Below the pieces are notes generated by a model that saw nothing but the letters and a program-made list of their open reading frames with translations, made no database searches and had not been told where the DNA came from. The position numbers and the translations under genes are program-made. A DNA stretch of 27,313 bases, from contig CAMLIL010000080.1 of the NCBI GenBank assembly GCA_946480015.1, forward strand, positions 1-27,313, written 5' to 3'. Shown here in pieces: positions 6,590 through 13,559 of this stretch. How positions within the stretch are numbered: position 1 is the stretch's first letter; every line of letters begins with the position of its first letter. The stretch is from an uncultured Oxalobacteraceae bacterium. Its GTDB lineage: Bacteria > Pseudomonadota > Gammaproteobacteria > Burkholderiales > Burkholderiaceae.

Positions 6590-9500
6590 ATGAGCAGCTG
6601 GATCGACAGGGCGGTACGCCGCATTGCAGAGCGCCGGGTGGGGTGGCGGCGCGCGCGCAATTTGCGCTCGGCGCCGCGGGTGCGGCCGGGACCGGCCTTG
6701 TGGATCGCCGCCGCGGCGGGCGTGTCCGCGCTCGGCGGCGCGGTGCTGATCGCCGCCCATGCGCGCCAGCTCGCCGCGCTGGCGCCGGCCGTGCACGACG
6801 ATGCCGCCGTGTTCCAGGCATTGCTGCCCGGCGCCACGTTCGACGTGCCGTCGGCGCCAGGTGTGTCCGTCGTCGGCCAGACGGGCGGCGCGCTGGTGGT
6901 GGTCAGCGGCATGCGTGCCGAAGAACCGGCGCACATCGATCTGTGCACCCACGCTCCAATCCGCATCGGCTACCGCTTTGCCGACGTGGCCAAACTGCCC
7001 CAGGCGGCAAGCGTGGGGCTGGCGGGGGCGCAGGAAATGCCGCGCGTGCGGGTCAGCGAGGCTGGCGGCCTGCTCGCGCTGCGTTGGGAAGGGCTGGGCG
7101 CGCGCTGGGTTGGCGACGGCGGTCCGGCCGGCCTGCGGCGCGACGGCTGGCTGGTGTGGCCGGGCGGCGCACTGCATCTGCTGCGCGGCAGGGGTGGTCC
7201 GTGCGGGGACGAATTGACAACCTGGCTGTTCAGGCCGGGCGCGTCGGGCAGCGCATTGGTGAGCGCGTATGACGCCCACGGCGGGGTAGCCAGCGCGCGG
7301 CTGCGGCCGGGGCGTTATCAGGTGCCTGTTCAGGCAAGCGGCAGGGCCGAGGACGAGGCACTGTTCACCGCGTTGAAGGCGCGTGCGATGGTGCGCCTGT
7401 CGTCGTCCGGCCTGATCGAGACGGTCCCGCGCGATCTGGCGGCCTGGCGCGACGCTCCCGAAAGCGCACGCGCCAGCGAGCTGGCCGGCTGGCGCGCGGT
7501 GGTGCTTGACGCCGACGCCCGCAAGCTCATCGACCGGCTCTACCGCAAGGCCGACGGCGAGTACGTGCGCACCCAGATCCAGGTATTTAATAGCGAGCGG
7601 CGCCTGCTGGGCTGGCGTGTGCGGCCGGCCCGGACGGGCCAATGGCGTGCCAGTGTCGGGTCGGCACCGGCAGCCACGGCCAGCGGGCTGCCCGCCTCCA
7701 GCAGCAGACTGTTTGCCGACTTGCCGCAGGCCTGGGCCGGGTGGATGCGGCTGGCGTCATGGCCGGAGGCGCCGGCGGGCACCCCGGCACGCATCACGCT
7801 CGACCTGGACAGCGCCGGCAGCGTCGAGATCATGCTGGCCGGGCGCCTGCTGGGCATCGAAGGGGCGCAGCTGGCCGGATCGCGCGCCGTTTGCGACGGG
7901 CGTGCCTGCCCGTCGGCCGATGCGGTCCGGGTACTGGCGCTGGCACCGGACGCCGGCGCGCGCAGCGTCACGCTGACGGCGCTGCCGCTCGATATGGCCG
8001 GCATCGGCGCGCGCGGCGACGAGCAGTACCGCCACCTGCGCGTGCGCGGCGGCGAACTCGCATGGCACGCCCTGGCCGCCGGCGCAGGCGCGGCACGGCG
8101 ACAGGCCGCTGTTCCGGTCACGCTGGTCGACCGCAACGGCGCGCTGCTGTGGAGCGCCGGCGCGCCGACCCGCGCCGCCACCGACGCGGGGCTGGCAACG
8201 CTGCTCGGGCTGCACGAACAGCACGCCGCCAGCGTGGCCGGCATGCTGGGCCGGCTTCAGTCGGCCCAGGCACATCAGGCGCGCCTGTCGATCGACCTGG
8301 CACTGCAGGCGGCCAGCCAGGCGGCGCTCGACTGCATCGGCATGCGCCATGGGCGCTGGGACGGCAGGTCGTGCAGCGGCGGCGAAGCGGTACCGCCCGG
8401 GCGCCAGGCCGGCCTGGCGATCATCGATACCGTCAATGGCGACGTGCTGGCCGCCGCCGGAGCGGGGGGCGGCAGCGTGACAGCGGCCAACTGGGAGGAA
8501 GTACGCGACTTCGACCGCGCCAACCCGGCGCGCAGCCCGCTGCGCCTGCCGGCCCTGCAGCACGACGGTGGCGCCCACCGCAGCCCCGGCTCGACCTTCA
8601 AGATCGTCAGCGCCCTGGGGCTGGAACTGGCGGCGCAGCGCGACCCGCAACTGGACGCGCTGCTGGGCGGGCTGCCGCTGGCGTCGATCAACCGGATGGC
8701 GCGCGACAAGGGCTTCGCCTTCCAGACCACGGCGGCGAGCTACCCGGTCGGCACGCACCTGGCGCATATCACCAACTACAAGGATCAGCAGCTGGACCGG
8801 CGGGCGCAGGACGGCAGGCTGGGACTGGCGCAGGCACTGACCTATAGTCTCAATACCTGGTTCGCCTGGTCGGGAGAACTGAGCGACGCCAGCCTGTTCG
8901 GCCGGCCCGACGGCGGCGTGCCCGATTTGCAGCCGCTGGCGGCCGATGCGCTCGATGGCGTGCGCCCGATCGTGGCGATGGCGCACCGGCTTGGCTTCGA
9001 ACAGGCGATCCGTCTGGATGGCGGCCTGCTGCCGCCGGATTACGACTGGTCCGCCTGGGACGCGCTCCAGGCCAGCCCCGCGCATATCGACCCGGTCCAC
9101 ACCCGCCATGAACTGCGCCAGATGGCGATCGGGCTGCGCATGCAGACCACGCCACTGCAGATGGCGCTGGTGGCCGGGGCGGTGGGCGAGGGCAGGACGG
9201 TGGCGCCGCGCCTGCTGCTTGCGCTTGACGGGCGCGATGCGCGCCCGGGCGCCACCACTGCGCTCGGCGTGCGCCTGGACCGCATCCGGGCCGGCATGAA
9301 AGGCGTCATCGATGGCGGCACGGCGGCAGGAGCCTTCCGCGCGCCTGCGCTGGACGCGGTGCGGCACGGGTTGTTCGGCAAGACCGGCACCTCGCCCACG
9401 TCGGACACGCTGTCCACGGTCTGGTTCACCGGCTGGCTGGAGCCCGGCAGCCTGCCCGGCCAGACGCACCGGCTGGCCATTGCCGCTTTTGTCAGCCACT

Positions 9501-9592
9501 CGGCCACGACCGGCGGCGAGCACGCCGCGCCGATTGCCGCCGCGCTGCTGCGCGAGATGAGCCGCCCGAAGCCGGAACAGACGGGTAAATAG
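6590..9592 (+). CDS. divergent class B penicillin-binding protein (peptidoglycan transpeptidase)
   Basis: The 1000-residue product has a short basic cytoplasmic tail, one membrane helix at about 36-57, a long beta-rich periplasmic region (about 60-560), and a C-terminal transpeptidase domain. The active-site motifs are all present in order: SxxK as S668TFK671 in SPGSTFKIVSALG, SxN as S753LN755, and KTGT at 931-934 in GLFGKTGTSPTSD. It would cross-link peptidoglycan in the periplasm. No glycosyltransferase domain is seen, so it belongs to class B and would need a SEDS partner; one is encoded at 24031-26265. Class B enzymes are normally 550-750 residues, so the N-terminal region is unusually large and unlike the usual dimerisation domain. 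The start is set by an AAGGAG site. It opens the plus-strand operon; the next gene begins 86 bases on. Confidence 0.88.
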   Translation: MSSWIDRAVRRIAERRVGWRRARNLRSAPRVRPGPALWIAAAAGVSALGGAVLIAAHARQLAALAPAVHDDAAVFQALLPGATFDVPSAPGVSVVGQTGGALVVVSGMRAEEPAHIDLCTHAPIRIGYRFADVAKLPQAASVGLAGAQEMPRVRVSEAGGLLALRWEGLGARWVGDGGPAGLRRDGWLVWPGGALHLLRGRGGPCGDELTTWLFRPGASGSALVSAYDAHGGVASARLRPGRYQVPVQASGRAEDEALFTALKARAMVRLSSSGLIETVPRDLAAWRDAPESARASELAGWRAVVLDADARKLIDRLYRKADGEYVRTQIQVFNSERRLLGWRVRPARTGQWRASVGSAPAATASGLPASSSRLFADLPQAWAGWMRLASWPEAPAGTPARITLDLDSAGSVEIMLAGRLLGIEGAQLAGSRAVCDGRACPSADAVRVLALAPDAGARSVTLTALPLDMAGIGARGDEQYRHLRVRGGELAWHALAAGAGAARRQAAVPVTLVDRNGALLWSAGAPTRAATDAGLATLLGLHEQHAASVAGMLGRLQSAQAHQARLSIDLALQAASQAALDCIGMRHGRWDGRSCSGGEAVPPGRQAGLAIIDTVNGDVLAAAGAGGGSVTAANWEEVRDFDRANPARSPLRLPALQHDGGAHRSPGSTFKIVSALGLELAAQRDPQLDALLGGLPLASINRMARDKGFAFQTTAASYPVGTHLAHITNYKDQQLDRRAQDGRLGLAQALTYSLNTWFAWSGELSDASLFGRPDGGVPDLQPLAADALDGVRPIVAMAHRLGFEQAIRLDGGLLPPDYDWSAWDALQASPAHIDPVHTRHELRQMAIGLRMQTTPLQMALVAGAVGEGRTVAPRLLLALDGRDARPGATTALGVRLDRIRAGMKGVIDGGTAAGAFRAPALDAVRHGLFGKTGTSPTSDTLSTVWFTGWLEPGSLPGQTHRLAIAAFVSHSATTGGEHAAPIAAALLREMSRPKPEQTGK

Positions 9593-9678
9593 GGGTTTCA
9601 AGCGCGCCTTGCGCGGCGCCGTTGTGTGGCATGATTTTGCTGAGAGAACGACAACGACAATACGGGATCGAGGAAGGT

Positions 9679-10902
9679 ATGCGTCTGCCGGGAACCCGGT
9701 ATCAGGAACACGGTTGGGAACAGGTGCGCAAGCTGCTTGGGCACTGTTCCCTGCAGGCGTTCGCCCAAATGGAACCGGCGCCCGACACCCTTGCCGCGTA
9801 TGTCGACCTGACCGCCGAAGCGCTGCGGGCGGCCTCGCGCACCCCCCGTGCCCTCAGTGCCGGTAACAGCTACGGCGAGAGCGTCTTCGAGCTGGCGCTC
9901 AGCCTCCTGTACGAGCTGCAGGCCCGTCCCGCCGACTGGGAGGCCTTGTGCGCCGCGGTGGCCGGCGAACAGGCCAGGACCGGGGCCTTGCCCGATGCCA
10001 GCCTGCGCAAAAAGGTCAACGATATGTACGCGGTCCTGCGCGACAAGGTCGATGCGGACAATTACCAGGTCGCTTGTGGACGCCCATGCAGTCCGAACAG
10101 GATGTATGCCTACCGCATGCTCGATATGGCCTACGCCGCCATCGCCGCCGTGTTCGCGGACTGGGAGCGCCATGCCGGACAGCTCGGCGCCATCCTCGGC
10201 CGCGACATTGCCGCCATGCCGATCGAAGTGCGCCAGATGAAATCGATCGCCGGCTGCAAACCCGAGTGGGTACTGGCCTGGAGCGCCGCGCAGGAGCGCT
10301 TCGCCGGCGCGCCCGGGCCGCTGCACACCCGCTCGAAGCGTTTCGCCAACCTGAAGAGCAGTCCGGAGAAAATCGGCGCCATGCTGGCCGAGATCGGCGA
10401 CTACGAAGAGCTCTCGTCCAATCGCGACCGTGACTGGCTGCTCGATGCCGACGAAGCGGCCGGCTGGATGGGGGACCTGTGGCGCATCGTCGCGCAGGCC
10501 GACAATCCGGGGCCGGACCAGCTGCTGAGCGCGCCCGAGGATGACGGCACTGCGCCGGAACCGGAACCGGTCCTGGACAGCGACCCTGCGGACGAAGAAC
10601 GCGCCGCTGCGGTTTCACTGCCCCCCCGCTTCATGCAACTGGCGGCTGCGGCGCAGGACCGCGCCAGCTGGAGCGCCCGTATGCTGGCCGGGGAAACCCT
10701 GCCGGTGCGGCTCGCGGTGTACCTGAAACTGCTGGGGGGCGACGACGAATCCTATCCTGACGAATGGCGCGACCCGGCCACCGGCGAACTGCCTACCATG
10801 CAACAGCTGGCGGCGCTGGACCAGTTGTCGCTGCCGACGCTGCGCAAGCGGCGCGACTCAGCCATCGCGCGCCTGCAAGCGGCCAATCCAGAAGGAGAAT
10901 GA
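9679..10902 (+). CDS. unrecognised protein with C-terminal helix-turn-helix
   Basis: I do not recognise the 407-residue protein as a whole. It is largely helical (about 1-300), has an acidic Pro-rich linker around residues 285-310 (PEPEPVLDSDPADEE), and ends in a helix-turn-helix-like segment: QQLAALDQLSLPTLRKRRDS, followed by AIARLQ. That segment resembles sigma factor region 4 or a small regulator HTH, so the protein may bind DNA. There is no membrane helix. The start at ATG 9679 is favoured by GAGG five bases upstream; in-frame ATGs at 9622 and 9631 have no such site and would add up to 19 residues. The gene ends one base before the next start, and that gene's ribosome site lies inside this one, so the two are tightly coupled. 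Confidence 0.75.
   Translation: MRLPGTRYQEHGWEQVRKLLGHCSLQAFAQMEPAPDTLAAYVDLTAEALRAASRTPRALSAGNSYGESVFELALSLLYELQARPADWEALCAAVAGEQARTGALPDASLRKKVNDMYAVLRDKVDADNYQVACGRPCSPNRMYAYRMLDMAYAAIAAVFADWERHAGQLGAILGRDIAAMPIEVRQMKSIAGCKPEWVLAWSAAQERFAGAPGPLHTRSKRFANLKSSPEKIGAMLAEIGDYEELSSNRDRDWLLDADEAAGWMGDLWRIVAQADNPGPDQLLSAPEDDGTAPEPEPVLDSDPADEERAAAVSLPPRFMQLAAAAQDRASWSARMLAGETLPVRLAVYLKLLGGDDESYPDEWRDPATGELPTMQQLAALDQLSLPTLRKRRDSAIARLQAANPEGE
10892..10897 (+). promoter_or_regulatory. ribosome binding site for the GTG start at 10904
   Basis: AAGGAG is six bases before GTG 10904 and lies within the last codons of the upstream gene. It supports the unusual GTG start. Confidence 0.65.
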
Positions 10903-10903
10903 C

Positions 10904-11440
10904 GTGACCAAGCCTGATGTTCTCGACCGCAAATTGCGCGAACGCCTGTTGCTGGCGGCGCGCAAGGATGGCGACTATCTGGTGCTTGCCGATGCGACCT
11001 TGCGCGCGGCGCTGGACGGCAGCCGCCGCCTCACGCCGGCCGAAAGCGCGGCCCTGCAGGCATCGCCGCTGACGCTGCGGCGCCTGCGCCAGCTGTCGTC
11101 GGAGTACGCCTGGGCTGGCAGCGCCGGCATGCTGCGCGCTGCGTCCGGCCATGCGCCGCTGGCCGAACTGGTCACCGACGACGGCCATTGGCGCCTGCAT
11201 TTCGTCGAGCAGGACGGGGCGTGGCGGGTGATCCTGGCGCTCGATGCGGGCGCCCCGTTCGCTTCGGCCCTGATGCGCGCGCAACCGCTGCTGCGTGTGG
11301 TCGATGGCGGCGGCGCGATTGCACTGCAGGGGCGCCTGGACGCCGACGGCGAATGCGAAACCGTGTGGCCGTTCGAGACCCCGCCGGCCCGGCACTTCCA
11401 GTTGTTCGGCGCGCGCTTCGCGGTCGAACCGGCGCAATGA
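10904..11440 (+). CDS. unrecognised 178-residue protein in the PBP/SPFH operon
   Basis: No family recognised. Residues 1-65 are predicted from composition to be helical (LDRKLRERLLLAARKDGDY and a Leu/Arg-rich stretch). Residues 85-175 look beta-rich, with alternating hydrophobic residues such as HWRLHFVEQDGAWRVILALD and GAIALQGRLDADGE. No signal peptide, membrane helix or cysteine pair is seen, so it is probably cytoplasmic. It starts with GTG behind a good AAGGAG, one base after the upstream gene, and overlaps the next gene by 4 bases (ATGA at 11437-11440). The tight packing implies co-expression with the flanking HTH protein and SPFH-like protein. Its position beside an HTH protein could suit a partner or antagonist of that regulator, but nothing in the sequence proves it. 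Confidence 0.7.
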   Translation: MTKPDVLDRKLRERLLLAARKDGDYLVLADATLRAALDGSRRLTPAESAALQASPLTLRRLRQLSSEYAWAGSAGMLRAASGHAPLAELVTDDGHWRLHFVEQDGAWRVILALDAGAPFASALMRAQPLLRVVDGGGAIALQGRLDADGECETVWPFETPPARHFQLFGARFAVEPAQ

Positions 11441-12465
11441 TGATCGGCCTGTTCAAACGCGCCACCCCATGCGCCAGCGCCGGTCTGGGCACGCAGCATA
11501 TTGCGCTGCGTCTGGCCGACGGCGCCGCGGTTCCGGCCGGGGCGCTCGGTGTTGTTTTCGATCAGGCAGGCCGCCTGCGCCGCATGGCGCCCAATACGCG
11601 CGTGGCCCTGGCGAAGGGCGAAACCGCATGCTGCTTCCATCCCGGACCGTATCGGATCGACGTGGTGCCGTTCGCCGCGGCGCCGGAAATCGGCCTGCGC
11701 GTGAGCTTTGCGGTCGACGCGGCCGACCCGCGCGTGGCGCAGCAGCGTTTCGACCTGTATCTGGCGTCCGAGGCGGCGGGCGAGCTGGCGCTGACGGCCA
11801 TGCACGCGGCGATCGAAGAGGCGCTGCGGCGCGAGCTCGCACAAGGCAACCTGGAACTGCCGCCCTGTACCTCGCTGCAGGAGTGGAATGCCTTCCGGGG
11901 CGGCTTAAATCAGCTGGTCTACATGCGTTTCGGCGTCACGGTAGACGATTGCGTGCCGGTCGACCTGGGCGACGAGGTCGATTACTGCGCGCTGCTGTGC
12001 GCACGGGCGGCGGCCGTCGAGGTGGCGCCGCCAGCATCCCCGGCACCGGTGGCCCGGTTCGACGCGGCCAGCACCGATATGCAGGCGCTGCGCCGGCTGT
12101 TCCTGGAACTGCCGAGCGTCATGTGTGCGCTGCGGCTGGCGGTGCTGCCGCCGGGACAGGAACTGTTTCGCCGGCACCGCGCCCTGTTGCTGCGCCTCGA
12201 CCTAACCAGTGTCGAAGTGGGCACCATGCCGGCACTGGAACTGGCCGCGCCCAATGTGCCGCTGGATGAAACGCGTCAGGGCCGGCGCGCGCGCGCCAGC
12301 TTGCGGGCGGCAGCCACCCTGGACGAGGCCTGGGCCGTGCTGGCGCGCCTGTCGTACGCTTCCGAGGATGCCATGGCGGCGCTGTTCGACGACATCGACC
12401 GTATCGCCAGCAATCTTGAAGAGGCGCTGGCGGCGCGCCATTCGCTCGATGGGGAAGCGGCATGA
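11437..12465 (+). CDS. possible SPFH/band 7-like protein
   Basis: The 342-residue product has no signal peptide or clear membrane helix. Residues about 20-190 show a pattern like the SPFH (stomatin/band 7) fold. A beta-rich part (VVFDQAGRLRRMAPN, GPYRIDVVPF, GLRVSFAVDAADP) is followed by a helix (AAIEEALRRELAQG) and then LVYMRFGVTVDDCVPVDLGD, close in form to the 'FGL...v..mgl' element of the SPFH protein two genes downstream. Residues 205-342 are helical and charged. The match is by pattern only and could be wrong. The start ATG at 11437 overlaps the upstream stop; a second ATG follows immediately at 11440. Its stop overlaps the next ATG by 4 bases (12462-12465). Probably a cytoplasmic or membrane-peripheral scaffold. 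Confidence 0.6.
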   Translation: MMIGLFKRATPCASAGLGTQHIALRLADGAAVPAGALGVVFDQAGRLRRMAPNTRVALAKGETACCFHPGPYRIDVVPFAAAPEIGLRVSFAVDAADPRVAQQRFDLYLASEAAGELALTAMHAAIEEALRRELAQGNLELPPCTSLQEWNAFRGGLNQLVYMRFGVTVDDCVPVDLGDEVDYCALLCARAAAVEVAPPASPAPVARFDAASTDMQALRRLFLELPSVMCALRLAVLPPGQELFRRHRALLLRLDLTSVEVGTMPALELAAPNVPLDETRQGRRARASLRAAATLDEAWAVLARLSYASEDAMAALFDDIDRIASNLEEALAARHSLDGEAA

Positions 12466-13442
12466 GCGCGGTCGAGGTGCGCAGTGTGCTGGCCGGCGGG
12501 GCCATGTTGACGGTGACGGCAACGCGCCGGGTGCGCGCGGGACGGGCAGACGTCAAATGCGGCGGCGATGCCACGCTGGCCGAACGCATGCAGCAAGTGG
12601 TGCGGCTGGCGCGCCATACCGAGCCGCGCCTGGATTGCCGCGACCAGGTCCTGATCAGCATGGACCGCGCCCCGGCCCCGCATGAACGCGACTGGGAACT
12701 GGCCGTGGTGCTGGCCGACCGGCTGGTGCGGGGCGTGTGGCAAAGCGCGGCGCCGGTCGTTGCCAACGGATGGTCCGAGCATTGGCAACTGGGGCGCGTC
12801 GACGGTCATGACGCCGAGCGCGCACCGGCCGGCGCCATTCTCGGCGGGGAGCTTGGCTTCCTGGGCGCGCTGACCGGGCAGCCGGACGCCGGGGCCAGCG
12901 TGGGATCGGCTCGCGCCTGGTTCCCGCTGCACAGCGGCGGCATCAACGACAGCTTGTGCTGGGTCGAGGTCAGCGTCTATCCGCTGGCCGGTGAAGCGGG
13001 CGAGGAAGAAGACAGCATCGCGGTGCCCGGGCTGGATGTGACGGGGCAGCGCGCGGTGCGCCAGGCGCTGGCTGGTGCGCGCCATTTCGATGGGCGGGGG
13101 CTGGGCCGCTGGCGCACGGTGGTGCGCTTCGGCCAGGCGCGCTTTCAGGGCAGTTCCTACGAACTGGCGCTCGTCATGGCGGACCGGCTGGCGCGCGGGC
13201 GCGAGTTCATTGCGCGCGGGCGCATCATTGCCAGCGGCAGTTCGGGCGCCTGGCATGCCGGGCGGGTCGATGCGGTCGACGGTTGCGCGCCCAAGTGTGC
13301 CTTGATCGCCCGGCAAGCGCTGGCCGGCGACCGGGTGTTGCTGCCGGCAGCGTGGGAAAGCCAGCTGCCGTCGGGTTTCGCGCAGGCGCTGCGAGAGCGC
13401 GGGGCCAGCTTTGCCCTGGTGGAACGGATAGGCATCATTTAA
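12462..13442 (+). CDS. tandem Lon/S16-like protease-fold protein
   Basis: The 326-residue protein consists of two similar halves (about 1-150 and 163-326). The second half follows the Lon proteolytic domain: a strand WVEVSVYPLAG, a helix VTGQRAVRQALAGAR, then GSSYELALVMADRLARG where Lon has its catalytic Ser (GPSAG), and then GRVDAVDGCAPKCALIARQA and VLLP, matching Lon's GxxLPIGGLKEK...VLIP. Ser232 and Lys278 fall on the Ser-Lys dyad, 46 residues apart against 43 in E. coli Lon. Lys278 is one of only two lysines in the protein. The first half repeats the fold (DWELAVVLADRLVRG, QLGRVDG) but has Asp77 at the Ser position and no Lys, so it looks inactive. There is no AAA+ domain. It may cleave or just bind peptides. 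It starts in a 4-base overlap with the upstream gene. Confidence 0.72.
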   Translation: MSAVEVRSVLAGGAMLTVTATRRVRAGRADVKCGGDATLAERMQQVVRLARHTEPRLDCRDQVLISMDRAPAPHERDWELAVVLADRLVRGVWQSAAPVVANGWSEHWQLGRVDGHDAERAPAGAILGGELGFLGALTGQPDAGASVGSARAWFPLHSGGINDSLCWVEVSVYPLAGEAGEEEDSIAVPGLDVTGQRAVRQALAGARHFDGRGLGRWRTVVRFGQARFQGSSYELALVMADRLARGREFIARGRIIASGSSGAWHAGRVDAVDGCAPKCALIARQALAGDRVLLPAAWESQLPSGFAQALRERGASFALVERIGII

Positions 13443-13472
13443 CACCCGCAGCACGCTTGCCGTTAGGAAAAA

Positions 13473-13499
13473 CAAGCATGCGCTTGGCCCTGCTAGAAT
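13473..13499 (+). promoter_or_regulatory. possible internal promoter with overlapping palindrome
   Basis: The 117-base gap before the SPFH gene contains an extended -10 element, TGCTAGAAT (13491-13499), with no good -35. Just upstream is the perfect inverted repeat CAAGC-atgc-GCTTG (13473-13486), placed where an operator could sit. It is the only sizeable gap inside the operon, so a second transcription start here is plausible but unproven. Confidence 0.3.
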
Positions 13500-13548
13500 C
13501 GGTCTGATCGGACCGCGCGGCGCGGACAAGCGGTACGATTGAACAACC

Positions 13549-13553
13549 AGGAG
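13549..13553 (+). promoter_or_regulatory. ribosome binding site deciding the start at 13560
   Basis: AGGAG lies six bases before ATG 13560. The frame also opens at a TTG at 13539, but that has no matching site. Confidence 0.7.
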
Positions 13554-13559
13554 TGGGAT

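Noticed and set aside
7757..9601. 614-codon open minus-strand frame antisense to the PBP
   Set aside because: Arg/Gln/Gly-rich shadow with no recognisable motif and no ribosome site; the plus frame has all transpeptidase motifs.
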